NCBI GenBank assembly: GCA_010405405.1 | Contig: MU004231.1 | Location: 4,018,884 to 4,082,883 of the forward strand | Source of the DNA: Microthyrium microscopicum | Lineage: Eukaryota > Ascomycota > Dothideomycetes > Microthyriales > Microthyriaceae | Length of the DNA stretch: 64,000 nt | Direction: 5' to 3' | In this document: one piece after another, positions 1 to 11,773 of the stretch | Numbering within the stretch: the first letter of the stretch is position 1 | How the letters are laid out: each line of letters opens with the position of its first letter | The notes under the pieces: generated by a model | What the model saw: only the letters and a program-made list of their open reading frames with translations | Database searches by the model: none | Told to the model about the DNA's origin: nothing | Translations under genes and position numbers: made by a program

Positions 1-1170
1 TGATCGACGGGAATCGGAAAATATATACTAAAATCTCCAGGTGACGGTGTAACAGACGATACTAAAGCTTTCCAATCCGTTCTTGATCGGTTCTCCAATT
101 CCAACAAGGTTATATTTATCGATACTGGGAGCTACATACTGACAGATACTATCAAAATACCACCGGGGACACGAATTGTCGGTGAATTATGGCCACAAAT
201 GATTGCTTCAGGGGTAAAGTTCAATTCAGAACTGACCCCCAAGCCGTTATTTCAGGTTGGCCAACCTGGTCAGAAAGGCGTGGTGGAGTTGCAAGACCTC
301 ATTTTCTCTAGCAAAGGTCCAACAGCCGGATTGATTCATGTTGAATGGAACATCGAAGCCTCATCTCCAGGAGCCGCTGGAATGTGGGACTGTCATGTTC
401 AAGCCGGCGGAAGCGATGCTTCACAATTGACATCTAGACAGTGCCCTGAATCTATCTCTGGAAAAGCTGATCCCAGATGTAAAGCAGGATCTCTCATGTT
501 TCATCTAACACCATCTGGATCAGTCTATCTAGAAAACGTTTGGCTTTGGGTGTCGGATCATGATCTTGACGATGCAGATCTGAATGATCCAAACAACCCC
601 ATGCCCAAGACCAACGTTTTCGTAGCTCGTGGTCTGCTAGTGGAAAGCAACAAACCATCTTGGTTCTATGGCACTGCATCAGAGCATTCTGTATTCTACC
701 AGTACTCTTTTCAGAACGCCCACAACGTACATGCTGGCATGATTCAGACAGAATCACCGTATTACCAACCTTTTCCACGTGCGCCTGCCCCGTTCCAATC
801 TACAGTTGGTAACTTTCCAGGGGACCCAAACTATGCTGACTGCGTGAGGCAGCAAAACAAAGCCGGTTGCGACTCTTCATGGGCAGTGAGAATCTCGAAT
901 TCATCAGATATATCATTTGCAGGAGCTGGCCTTTACAGCTTTTTCAATGGGTATTCAGAGACGTGTATCGATAGCCGGACATGCCAGAGATCGCTTGTAT
1001 CACTGGAAAATAATGGAGCCGGAATCCAATTTCTGAATTTAATCACTATAGGAGCAAAGTCGATGATCACAACGCCTCATGGAGAAGTGTCTGCGGACGA
1101 AAATGGCTCAGCAATGCATCATCCCCTCTGGAGTCATATATCAGTTTACAGGCCAAGGCCAGACAGGTAG
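1..1170 (+). CDS. GH55 exo-beta-1,3-glucanase, C-terminal part (5' end outside window)
   Basis: The frame is open from the left edge to a TAG at 1168-1170, so this is the end of a gene starting upstream. The residues from about 41 on read GDGVTDDTKAF, the hallmark of the pectate-lyase-like beta-helix of GH55 glucanases. A parallel-helix sequence of about 375 residues follows, with the GH55-like stretch LENVWLWVSDHDLDD. GH55 enzymes are secreted and release glucose from beta-1,3-glucan; they have two such helices, and this is the second. An intron probably ends at 40: there is a TACTAA-like branch site at 26-31 and CAG at 38-40, and the exon would resume inside the Gly codon of GDGVTDD. The ending resembles family C-termini, so the 3' end is probably complete. 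The family call is from recognition only. Confidence 0.85.
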
Positions 1171-1605
1171 ACTACTGTATCATAGACATGCTCATACAAA
1201 CTGTAATTGGTATCCTATTAGGAAATCATGATTCAAGATTTCCCAATCTACTACAATTGATTCATACAAGAAAGATGGCGCTGTGGGAGTCACCAACAAC
1301 ACTGAATGCACAATGTGACTTATCCATCTACGTTATACCCCCATCTACGTATCATCTCATGATTTACGTGAGCCGCATTGCCTATACTCGGCAGTCTCGA
1401 TGTCGAAGTGAGGAGCTAGGGTCTTTATGTGTTCCATTCTTAGTGTATTAAGTTCTTCCCTATATTAAAACCTATCCGTATATGAGCTTTTAACACACAG
1501 CTATATACTGCCGTCCGGAATTTTCAAGATCAAGATTTCTAATACGCCTCAAGTTCTTTCCTCAACAGCATCGTGATCTTGTTCTACCCATCAGCACCAC
1601 TCAAT

Positions 1606-2198
1606 ATGACAGTCTCCAAAGCTCTCGTACAATGGCTCGTGAGCATCCTATTCATACCAGCCATTTTTGCCCAAGGATTCAATCTCACAGCCCTAACGGC
1701 AGTGAGCGGCGTATCGGTATTCCAGTGCTGGCAATTAAAGGATTCTCCAGGCAAACTGAATGCGAACGGAATTGTCCAATGGCCGATTGGTAACGCTGCC
1801 AACATGGACATGTCATTCATGCCAAAGAATTTGGTGATTAGCGCTAGTAAACCCAAGGTTCCGATGTAATAGTGACTTCTACCATTTGCCGAGCTCTGCT
1901 GATGAACACTTCTAGACTCTCATTTATGCTGTCTGGGCTACTGCACGTAACCATAGCAAACACAACAACGGATGTGTATATCAGAGGGGGAAAATATGGA
2001 ACTGTTTTTGTGGCAGATACTGCTGAGGTTTCCAAAACAGGACATTACTCATTTTTCCCGGAGGACTCTATCATGGTACGACTGCCGACAACTGATGGGA
2101 AGATACCAGAGCACAAGATTTTATATGACGGGCCTTGCAAGGACGAGCATATTGCAGGTATCGGCACTGACATGGCCAAAATGACAATACACGGATAG
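1606..2198 (+). CDS. Small secreted cupin-like protein (two exons, or a damaged gene)
   Basis: The ATG at 1606 opens a clear signal peptide (MTVSKALVQWLVSILFIPAIFAQG). A beta-rich stretch after 1916 (LHVTIANTTTDVYIRGG, then GTVFVADTAEVS) looks like a small cupin-like barrel of a fungal secreted family. The first frame stops at 1867 and the second half lies in another frame. A 50-nt intron at 1866-1915, with a GTAATA donor, a GCTGAT branch site near 1899 and TAG acceptor, joins them in frame to give about 180 residues. The removed segment itself resembles coding sequence, and the spliced product may lack part of the family's middle. A frameshifted pseudogene is therefore the main alternative. 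Function is unknown; it should be extracellular. Confidence 0.5.
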
Positions 2199-3582
2199 TC
2201 AAATGATAGCAGACTTTCGAGGAACTTTGGAAAGCTTCAATCCAGACCATAACTAATTAATCTGTCTTAGATACAAATTTGGACTTTGCTTTCACTACTG
2301 TGGGTTTGAACGTCAGCTAAACATGCTATGCTGTGACTCGCACAGAGATCTTGCTCATCTGATGGGATGGGCCTCCTTTCGTGAGAATACACCTTCATAT
2401 CTCAAGTCAAATCCATTGCTAGACTCATCAGAAGAACTTCCCAACGTTTAGACATGTCAAAGATACCCGGTAGTACCCAATGCAAATTTCGAGCTGCAGC
2501 ACAATCAGCTCACGACTAGAAAGTATTTGGACTTCAAACGTTTCCAGTCTAGCTTTCATGATTTGAGTATCTTGCGGTCTATATGTACGGAGACCTCTTT
2601 CTATGAGCAGCACTAAGTGATCAGACTGACCCAAGTAGAAGAGAGTTTAGTGTGGCATAAAGAATCGCTCTTTAGCAAAATGTTTCTTGTCGTCGTCGTA
2701 GAACTTGACCAGTACGAGATGGAGCAACATATAGGGTTAACACGAAGCTTCCAAGGCCCAATGTATAGTATTTTGTGGTGCTGACCAGCAAGGTAATAAT
2801 GGGAAGATTAAGAAACAAGCCTTGGATATGGCGACGAACCAGATAGGTAGAGATTTGTTTCATATGTCTACTTGCTTCATATTTCAATAGTAGGGGCATT
2901 TGTTTACCCGGTATCAGATACGGTCACACAGTTGTACGACCAGAGTAGTCGGTAAATTTGTCCATGTCGGTACATCCGAGAGCGAAGAACTGAGTTAACT
3001 TAGAGTTTGTCTATCTTAGGGCGGGTAAAAGCTCCATACTTAAGAAACCCAGATGTACCTAGAAAAAGTTCGTATTGCTAATCCCTTATGCCATTTCCTC
3101 ATGATCAATTATCTAGCAGCTGTAGCAGCTACCAACCAGCGATCCCTGTGGGATATAAACTCGGTTGGCACTTGCCATCTGTGTGGGGAAGCAGTTTTCC
3201 CCTGACGGAGGTCTTAATTGGGCGGGATAATACATTTCAGTGGCCTTCAGGCGCAGAAAAAGATCCATTTTAGTCCGATAAGCCGAAGTTCCATTGTTGG
3301 TTATCTCTTCATCTACTTCTAGCGGAGCGGAGTAGAAATACTCACAGAATTGGTATGCTTACCGTCAGCCAACTCGTATTGTTTGTTTGACAGTAAGGGG
3401 CACGTCCACGGAGCTGAATCGCTCCTATCATGAATAGATGGCCAAGGTGCTAGGGTTGCATACCTTACGCATTACATTTGACATAGTAAACAGAGCATTC
3501 AAAAGGACTCCAATTCGCTTTTCTTATCTGATGTTCGCAAAGTAGATCCCATCAACAGGAATCAACTTCCTTCGCATTCATC
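2199..3582. other. Intergenic, no gene recognised
   Basis: About 1.4 kb between the secreted-protein gene and the monooxygenase gene. Only short frames without ATG-led, family-like sequence occur on either strand. The last few hundred bases should hold the monooxygenase promoter; I see no convincing specific element. Confidence 0.6.
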
Positions 3583-6424
3583 ATGGGCTCAGTACCGGTC
3601 AATCGGGTCCAAGAGGTGGCGCAACCCTTGAGAATTCTCATTGTAGGAGCTGGAATAGGGGGATTAACAGCAGCACTGGCGCTTCGACAACAAGGCCATG
3701 AAATAACTTTATTCGAAAAAACCGAGGATGCAAAGGAGGTCGGAGCTGCGATGCATCTTGTGCCAAATTGCAACGGCCTTCTACGAAGATTAGGCATCAG
3801 ACCTGAGACCTTTGGTGCCAACCTCCAGGAAGTGATGACAGAATATTCATACACTGGAGAACTACGTTTCAGTGTGCCACTTCGTGAAGCAAACAAGAGA
3901 TGGGCGTACCCTTGGCAGCTCTGCCATCGATACGGATTACACGAGGCTTTGAAGAGCGCAGTATTGAGCAAAGAGGGCGACGGACCACCAGCCGTCCTCA
4001 AAGTATCCAGCCGAGTCGTGAGTGCTGACGCCAAATTTGCTTCAATAACACTCGAGAATGGCCAGTCATTTTCTGGAGATCTAGTGCTAGGTGCAGATGG
4101 AGTCGGGGTAAGTATAGAATGTAGCCTCAATCATGTTTTCTGACGGGCATGCAGTCTACGATGAGGAAGATGACACCAGAGTGGCAGGACTTCAAGCTAT
4201 TCGATAGTGGAAAAAGCGCATTCCGATTTCTCTTGCCACGCCAACAGCTTTTGGACAATCCACTCACCAGCAAATATGTGGAAACGGATGGTAATTTTGT
4301 TGGGTGGGCGGCAAACGACCGTCGAATTGTCTCCTATCCATGCATGAACAATACCGTTATGAACTATGTCTGCATTCATCCAAGCAATCTTTCTCAGACG
4401 TACCACGACCGTGGTAACGGTAAATTAGATTACGATATTGATCATTGGAAAGATGCTGACTTTGGTTAGAATATAACCAGAAAGGCACAAAAGAGACATT
4501 GTTAGATATCTACGATAGCTTTGAGCCTGGAGCTAAGGCAGTCCTAGAGATGGTCAACGGTGACGATCTCAGAGTTTGGCCGTTACTAGATATGGCAACG
4601 CTTCCTACTTGGGTTAGTGGTCGTTTAGCTCTGCTAGGAGACGCTGCTCATCCATTTCTACCTCGTAAGGGTCCCGTAAGCGCACAAGCCATGCTCCACT
4701 GACGAGATTACAGATCAGGGCCAGGGCGGTGCTGTGGCGATAGAAGACGCTATCTCGGTGGCAGCTCTACTGCCATCAGGAACTACGAGAGCAGATATCA
4801 CAGAGAGACTGAAGTTATATGAGACCTGCAGGCAAGACAGAGCTCACAAGATTCAGGATTACACCCGAATCATGGGAACAAATCTTGACGATCAAGCAAG
4901 AAAGAAGTTAAATAGTGAGTATTGTTTTTTGAGACGGGAGGATAGAATTAATGATCTACAGTGGAAAAGTTTTCTGGCTTCAATTTTGGGCACGATGAAT
5001 GGCATCACTCCAAGAATGAACTTAAGAAGTATCTCCAAGCAAAGAACCAAGCTCTTATCTTACGACAGCCAATTGGATTTGGCGCCATACCCAGCTATAA
5101 GCAGAATGTGTATGGACCTTCACTACCTGGGGTCGACTCAAGCTTTACGAGGTTTTCTATTCGCTTTACATCAGCTCGAACTTATCTACAGACGCTATTC
5201 CCCTCATCGTCTTTCAGCTTTGTCTCTCCAGGGACTGTAGCTGAAGCATCCTTTCAAAACACAACACTTGATGGGATGAGCTCATTTGGAGGAGGCGAGG
5301 AAGATTCATTTGGCCTCTGGATACATGGTGTACAATACACTAGGAGTGACGGCACCCAAATTAATGGAACATTTCTGGCAGCGCTTTTCGAGTCACAAGC
5401 TGACTCGATATCCATGGGTAAAGAACTTGGTATGCCAAAGCTCTTCAGCGACATTCATGTTCATCGAAGAAGGGAGAACTCACACATCAGCCTCAGTTGG
5501 AGAGGAGCCGAATTCATCCGAGCAAGCTGGAAGGAATTAGCAGTGGTTCAGGAGCTTTCTCTTGACAGGATAGGGGAATCACAATCGATATCGGGCAAGT
5601 CTTGGGAGGGCACTGAATTACCAAATGGAAACCCACAGCCTATGATACATCGAGGTCCACCATCATTTCTATCACAACTGAATGGAAACTTCCCACCGTC
5701 ACGAGATTTATTAGATCAATCTCCTCCATTCGCATCTGCAACCAGTCTGCCTACGAATGGACATACTTATCCACCACCTTCGATGCCCGACGGCTTGTCA
5801 TCTTTCCCTCCCAATGGCGTCCTACCTTTGACCCCCAACAGTACTCCCCCATTTGCGCCTAAAGGTACTTCTCCGGCCCGGCTTAATGGTCCTCCACGCT
5901 TCGCTATCAATGGACCTCCGCCATGGGTACAGAACGGTCACAACCTACCCACACCCAACGGAACTCCCCCATTTCCTTCAAACGGCTCTCCATTCCGACC
6001 ACCATTCCGACCATCATTCAACGCACCACTAAGCGGCGAAGCCCATCCACCAGGTCCCATCCGCGGCCCACCTCAATTCCAAGCAAACCCACCACCAGAA
6101 GCTGGCATATTCATGTACCACTATGTGCCTTCTGTCGGCGGACAACGCGGAGCTGTAGATGCCGAATACGCAGTCTTTGTGCCCAAGCCAAGCAAGCCGG
6201 AGATCATACTTGAGCGACGTGTAGCTAAGACCGCAGACGTCAAAGTTCAGCCGAGAGATTGGGAGACGCTACCGACACTGCACCATGTGGCGCAGGGACT
6301 GGCTGACATACCGATATTTGAAGTGCTGAAGGCGGAGATAGTCAAGGGCCGGGGAGTTGAGGACTGGGGGCGCGCGGAACGGATCGAAGGAGGTGTTGAT
6401 TCAAAAATCCAAAAACGAGTTTGA
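3583..6424 (+). CDS. FAD-dependent monooxygenase fused to an acetoacetate-decarboxylase-like domain
   Basis: Five exons: 3583-4107, 4155-4413 (or 4419), 4470-4664, 4714-4914, 4962-6424, giving about 880 residues. The N-terminal 430 or so form a salicylate-hydroxylase-type flavoprotein. They include a Rossmann GAGIGG near residue 24, the GD-type motif DLVLGADGVG near 170, and ALLGDAAHPFLPHQGQGGA, which is regenerated exactly by splicing at 4664/4714. Such enzymes hydroxylate aromatic or phenolic substrates using NAD(P)H and O2. Without a stop, exon 5 runs on into an acetoacetate-decarboxylase-like domain (about 450-600, with FGLWIHGVQY and ELGMPK). A Pro/Asn-Gly-rich low-complexity stretch follows (about 610-775), then a last conserved block. 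Introns of 47-56 nt all carry CTGAC-like branch sites except the fourth. Two in-frame donors, six bases apart (4414 and 4420), are possible for intron 2. The substrate is unknown. Confidence 0.85.
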
Positions 6425-7046
6425 TGGATTTGGGTAGTTTGGCTGGAAATAGCCTTGTGTCATGATTAGTATGTACATATTGTTAGAAAGCATCCAGTGC
6501 AGTTTTAGTATAGACTTTGAGAACTGTCAGGTAGCAGCTGGGAACCGAGACCGCAGGATAGTTTGTAGATTCATGTAATAAACAGTCTACATAAGGCAAC
6601 ACGCATACAGTATTGCCCGTATAACAATGATCCGCTCTTGTTTTTCAAACACCTTTCTTTTCAACAGTTCTTCCATTTGTCGTCAATTCTATCTTTCATT
6701 GCAAACTCAGTGTGCGGCATGCCAGCCAGATTGAGCAGCAGTCCGTATAGTTTGTGTTACTAGCGGCAAATAGCGAACACACAGGAGAGACTCGGGCGAC
6801 TGAGGCGCGTATTTATGTCTGATGGAGGAGTCTAGACCGCAGTACAGGAAGTGGCTACAGTTTGGCCATATGGAGGTATTGCAAATGAGTCTTTTTGCGC
6901 AGGCAATGGACCACGCCACCATGACAATTTGCTGTTTCGTGGAGAAGCGTTTCATTATCCTTCGAATGCGCCGGCGAAGACATACTACCAAGACTTGCAC
7001 TGTCAATTCGAAGAGAAGTCATTCCATTCTCTGAGGAAGAGAATAC
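6425..7046. other. Convergent intergenic region
   Basis: This stretch separates the 3' ends of the monooxygenase (+) and XRN1 (-) genes. It must contain both 3' untranslated regions. I recognise no gene or repeat. Confidence 0.6.
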
Positions 7047-10000
7047 TTAGTCTCGAGTAGCTCGAGTTCGGCCACCACGCCCTCTAGACACACCTCCGCG
7101 ATCGCCACGATCGCCACGATCACCGCGCGCACCACGCTGCCCTCCACGTCCTCCTCGTGCATTGAAATTCGCGGGTGGTGGCATAGCATTGTAAGACTGA
7201 GCCGGCACGAAGTTTGAATTAGGCCCGCCATTCTGGCCACTGCCATCTAAAATAGCAGGGCCGTTGCTATTTGCCGGTGTGTTGCTCATGCCTCCGCGAC
7301 CACCTCGGCCGCCTCGGGGTGAAACAAAATAGCTACGAGGCACGGAACCCCCTCGTCCTCCACGTGATTGTGTCAAGTTGTCACCGACACCATTGCCAAT
7401 AGATGGAGCGAAGCCGAGTCCACCGCGACCACGTCCACGGCCGGGTGAGAAGTTGGCGCGTCCGTTCTGGAAGTTTCCATTGTTTCCAGCGACAGCTGAA
7501 CGGAAAGAGCCAGCCAATGGACCAGGGGCCGGAGCAGGAACAGAGGATCCATATGAGCCAATCGGATTACCATATCCTCGTCCGTAGGAACCTGGTTGAT
7601 ATGTAGCGGCCTGTTGAGGAGGGCGACGAGCCTGAGCGGCTTTCGATTCTGCAATGATCTGGCGGTCCGTCAGGTTTAGCACACTGTTGCTCGGTACACT
7701 GGCTCCGAAGAAAGGTTCACAGCGATCACCCAGGTTGGTACCAGACATGAAGCTTGTGTCAAAGACGATGTCAAGCCAAGTCTGGCGTGATGACCGAGTG
7801 ATGCCAACCACCGTACCACGCTGGGCGATTGGAACCTTTCCTGCAGATAGAACGTAGATGACCCGATCACCGAGTGTGAATTGTTGACCGCTTATGCGCT
7901 TGTCAGCGTCGATAGGATTTAGTAAAGCGTTTCGAGGCACGCCTTTCATGGTTTTCAGCTCAACCTGGCCTTCTTGTTTGGCAAGATTCTGCGCTGCAGC
8001 CTTTTGAATAGCTTCAACGGCATCAGAGTCTAGTTGCTCTGCTTCGAGAGGAACAGTTTCGAAAGACTTGGTATGAATTGATTTTAGCCATGCCCCAATC
8101 TCTTTGATTTTGTCTTTGGCTTCATCCTTCGGATAAAAGTCGGTATCATGGTAAATGTCACCCTTTGGGTTCATAGCGATTCCGGCGATGAACTCCGGAA
8201 ACTTGACCATATACTGCTGAATCAGAGTGATTGCTTTATCACTGAACTCCCAGCCAGTTTGACTCTTTCGAGAGTATCCTAGGACCTTCATCTTCTTCGC
8301 TTCAAATTTCAGATTCAATCCAAGATTCAGTCTCAATCCGTTAGACTCCACCGACAGAGATGAGGTGATCTTACTAAGAGCAAGTGGGTGGAATTTAAGT
8401 TGACGAGCAACATGGTAAGAAGGTGTGTATCGAGTTTCGTTCAATGACTTTTGAGCCTGGTAGCGGCCAAACTCCGTGTCTTTGACCTTCAGCTGGAGAA
8501 CACTAATGGACAGCTTGCCATCAGTATAACCCTCCACCATGACAGGCCGTCCATAAGCATACTCGCCAAGGAAGAAAGCTCGCGATCCTGCCGGAAATTC
8601 CTCTTCTAAAGGCTTAGCCTCTGCCTCCAAAAAGCGAGGATCCGCGCTGAAGACCTCGTCAACAATAGTTTGGGTAGCATAGTCCGTCTCTTGGCCCGGA
8701 ACAAGGCCGTACTCCTTGGTAGTCGATCCATCATCTTGCTTGATCAATCCCTTGAGCATTTCCACATGGACAAGAGACTCAACATCGCCAATTACGACAC
8801 CCAGCTTTTTGCTGTAATTATTTTCAATCCGCTGGGAAGTTTTCGCAAAGTCCTCGATCTGTCGATTATCGTGAGGAATAGTCATGACATGCCCCTGGTC
8901 ATCCAAAGCGTAATCAAACATTTCATCCGACACCTTGTAAACCTTGGCTTCTTGCAAAAAAGGATATCCTACAAATATAGCTTTGCCTAAACGTGCCTGA
9001 GCCGCCGAAACCTTTGCCTCCGTTTGCGCATCAAGCAATGTGATAATCATGCTTTCGTTCTTTGAATCCTGTTGGAACACTGAAACTCCGTGGAAACCAT
9101 GCTGTGCAACGTATGGAAGAGTTTTCATGGACGGGAATCCTGCGAGTGCCTGTTTACCAAGCAATACTCCATCCACAAGGCCGACAAAAACCTCCAAGCC
9201 GTCCATGGTTGGAAGATCAAAGATATTTTCAATACAATGACAGTGATCCAAGTCCGGAAAGTAGCCTGGAAGCGAAGAAGGATAAATGAAGTCCTGATCA
9301 TCGCTGTGTGTAAATTTAAAGGTTACACCATGAGTATTGCGCGCCGCTTCATCTTCAGTAAGAAGTTGATCTTTAGTGGCCATTGCAGCCAAAAGTCGGT
9401 TTTCATCAATGAATGGAATTTTAACAATGGCCTCCCAGTCTTGTTTCTTCCCGTTCATATCCAATTCGAAGTCGCGCGGATAGAAATCGTAGATCGGTGA
9501 CTTTGGATCTGTCATCAGTTCATGATAAGCTTTGGGAACAATGCTCTTGCTTCGATCCGGGAGCACTCCCATCAGTTGCTGATAAGGAAGGAAAGGTTGC
9601 CCAAGCTTGAAATTCAAGTTGGCGCCCAAACCGTGCTTGACATCGGAGATCATCGGCGAATAGTGATAACTGTAGTACCATCCCCAAGAGGCTACGCCAT
9701 TGTAGTAGTAATAAAGCACCCATTGAAGCCCTTCCACATATTTTTCAGTTAGCTTCTTAACCTCTTCATGGTTGTTAAGGTCCCAGCCAAATTTTTCTTC
9801 GTAGTACTTGTTTTTCCATCCTTGGAACTTCTCGTCATACTTCTTTTCCATCGCCAATTGAGTTTCTTCGGGACTGACATCAACGATTTTGACATTACGA
9901 AACTGTTTCAATACTCGATGAAGTGCCATTTGAGCTTCCACATCACCTCCATCGTCCTCTTCATCGTCATCGGATGAGACAGGGAAGCTTATCTGCATGT

Positions 10001-11342
10001 GTCGATTACCCTCCTCATCTTCAACGGTCGCCCATTCAAGATGCAGTGAATCTGCCAGCTCTTCCGCGAACTTTCGGTCGCGTGCTGGCAATGATACTGG
10101 GAGATCGTAAGGTTCAAATGCTTGACCTTCAGCCTTGTTTTGAATGTATTCCTGGATGCCTCGGAAAAGGGTTTGCTGTGAGGTAGTCATGCTTGTTGGA
10201 ACTCCACGTCGTTTAGTCCGGTCTAAAACATCTTCCTTGCCTTGTTTGCCCTTGAGCCATGCAGCATCGGAATTTTCGTGCTCAAAAAACCGAAATTCAA
10301 CATGCGAAAGCTCATCTAAGAGCAGACCCAGTCGCTCAAGATTGATGACACCGCCTTCGTTGATATACCCTTTCGCTTTGGGCAGAAGAGATTTGTAGGT
10401 GTCAAACATGAGAGCCAAAGCACCCTCGTTAATGTGTAAGTGTGGTAGATTCGGCAAGAAATCATTGCCTACAAAGAAGGCCATGAGAATAAAATCGTCG
10501 ATAACGCGTTCCATGTCGAAGGGAAAATTCAATGCGCCCGGTTCTTTTAGTTCCTGAAACTCCAATTCCAAATATTCCCGAACCATGCATAGATGCATTA
10601 GATAAAAGTTCTGATGCTCTAGTTCCTTGGATTTGGTCTTGTTTTGCCGGCCAAAGGTTACTTCTTCTCGCAACAAAGAAAAATGAGGGTCGTGGCTCAA
10701 CAGGCCAAGCATGATCAAGTCTGCGTCGAGTCCGTATAAGCAGTGCCGCATATTCGGGTCGTAGTTCGCCTGTGCTTTAGCTTGGCGAATGTATTCATTG
10801 ATCTTGTGTTCTCCTTCACCAGGAACATCATGACCGGAGAGAACGATTTCAATTCCTTGCCAATCGATATCCTCGGAAACCTTTTTGTTGACAAAATATC
10901 GCAAGTGTTTTGACAACTTGGCCATGAACTCTGTACCAGGCGTGATACAATTCGAGTCGAAAGGTGGTTCCTTGGGCATTTCTACGCCGTCCTTAATGGC
11001 CTTTTCGCGCGCTTTTTCAGCGTCGAGGGCGGTTCGAAAACGACGGGAACGCTGTTGGTTCATTTTGGCACGAGGCGCAACGCCATCGACAGCCATGAAG
11101 AATAACTTTTGAGGTTTAATCTTGCTGAACAGGTGTTCTATGTAATTGAATATGGCTATGATCATCTTGTCTTCGGTCATTCGAAAGGAAGGCGAGTCAT
11201 TGTCATTGTGGGTGCAGTTATGAATGATGCTGTTCATATCCAAGTATAGGCAATCGAACTCGGGGATACGGTTGTCAGCGATCAACTGCGAGATGGAGGG
11301 ATATCGCTCCGACATCCATCGGAAGAACTTTGGGATACCCAT
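7047..11342 (-). CDS. xrn1: 5'-3' exoribonuclease 1 (XRN1/KEM1)
   Basis: A single uninterrupted exon of 1,431 codons beginning MGIPKFFRWMSERYP, the invariant XRN start. XRN1 is the cytoplasmic 5'-3' exonuclease that degrades decapped mRNA in P-bodies. The N-terminal nuclease domain shows LDMNSIIHNCTHND, the acidic active-site stretch GEGEHKINEY and GLDADLIMLGL. The central XRN1 part includes YYYNGVASWGWYYSYHYSPM. The C-terminal region carries SH3-like/D-domain sequence and ends in about 150 residues of RGG/RGD-rich, low-complexity sequence, probably RNA-binding and disordered. The length matches fungal XRN1. It is head-to-head with the mitochondrial bL27 gene across about 430 bp. Absence of introns is notable among its intron-bearing neighbours but not rare for XRN1. 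Confidence 0.97.
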   Translation of the reverse strand: MGIPKFFRWMSERYPSISQLIADNRIPEFDCLYLDMNSIIHNCTHNDNDSPSFRMTEDKMIIAIFNYIEHLFSKIKPQKLFFMAVDGVAPRAKMNQQRSRRFRTALDAEKAREKAIKDGVEMPKEPPFDSNCITPGTEFMAKLSKHLRYFVNKKVSEDIDWQGIEIVLSGHDVPGEGEHKINEYIRQAKAQANYDPNMRHCLYGLDADLIMLGLLSHDPHFSLLREEVTFGRQNKTKSKELEHQNFYLMHLCMVREYLELEFQELKEPGALNFPFDMERVIDDFILMAFFVGNDFLPNLPHLHINEGALALMFDTYKSLLPKAKGYINEGGVINLERLGLLLDELSHVEFRFFEHENSDAAWLKGKQGKEDVLDRTKRRGVPTSMTTSQQTLFRGIQEYIQNKAEGQAFEPYDLPVSLPARDRKFAEELADSLHLEWATVEDEEGNRHMQISFPVSSDDDEEDDGGDVEAQMALHRVLKQFRNVKIVDVSPEETQLAMEKKYDEKFQGWKNKYYEEKFGWDLNNHEEVKKLTEKYVEGLQWVLYYYYNGVASWGWYYSYHYSPMISDVKHGLGANLNFKLGQPFLPYQQLMGVLPDRSKSIVPKAYHELMTDPKSPIYDFYPRDFELDMNGKKQDWEAIVKIPFIDENRLLAAMATKDQLLTEDEAARNTHGVTFKFTHSDDQDFIYPSSLPGYFPDLDHCHCIENIFDLPTMDGLEVFVGLVDGVLLGKQALAGFPSMKTLPYVAQHGFHGVSVFQQDSKNESMIITLLDAQTEAKVSAAQARLGKAIFVGYPFLQEAKVYKVSDEMFDYALDDQGHVMTIPHDNRQIEDFAKTSQRIENNYSKKLGVVIGDVESLVHVEMLKGLIKQDDGSTTKEYGLVPGQETDYATQTIVDEVFSADPRFLEAEAKPLEEEFPAGSRAFFLGEYAYGRPVMVEGYTDGKLSISVLQLKVKDTEFGRYQAQKSLNETRYTPSYHVARQLKFHPLALSKITSSLSVESNGLRLNLGLNLKFEAKKMKVLGYSRKSQTGWEFSDKAITLIQQYMVKFPEFIAGIAMNPKGDIYHDTDFYPKDEAKDKIKEIGAWLKSIHTKSFETVPLEAEQLDSDAVEAIQKAAAQNLAKQEGQVELKTMKGVPRNALLNPIDADKRISGQQFTLGDRVIYVLSAGKVPIAQRGTVVGITRSSRQTWLDIVFDTSFMSGTNLGDRCEPFFGASVPSNSVLNLTDRQIIAESKAAQARRPPQQAATYQPGSYGRGYGNPIGSYGSSVPAPAPGPLAGSFRSAVAGNNGNFQNGRANFSPGRGRGRGGLGFAPSIGNGVGDNLTQSRGGRGGSVPRSYFVSPRGGRGGRGGMSNTPANSNGPAILDGSGQNGGPNSNFVPAQSYNAMPPPANFNARGGRGGQRGARGDRGDRGDRGGVSRGRGGRTRATRD

Positions 11343-11773
11343 GATTGCTGATGTGCCAATGGAAACCTCAACGCTGTTATGACTTCAATAGCTGACGTGC
11401 AAACAATGTGGGGTGGCGATGCGGGGATCGTGAAGAGAGATTTCGCTGGTTCCAACTTGAAGGAAGAAAAGAAATAGAAACAGGTCAGACGCCTTAATAG
11501 GCGTGTAGCGCCTTAAGAGGGCCGGAAAGCAAACAATGGAGATTCTGGACGCGATGGTCTTCGAAGAAAGGAAGGTGTTGAAGGCGAGGCGCGGAAGCTC
11601 GAGTGTTGGGACTGGGTGGTGTGAGGATCCGAGCTAGGGTTATTCGCCAGTAGACCTAAACATTTTTGTCTTTGAGATACCAGGTACGCCTGTCTGTCTT
11701 TGATCTTCTTTGAAGCAGCACCAGTCCTCTATTACTGCTTAACTCAACAAGTCGCAACACCTGAACGGGGAGG

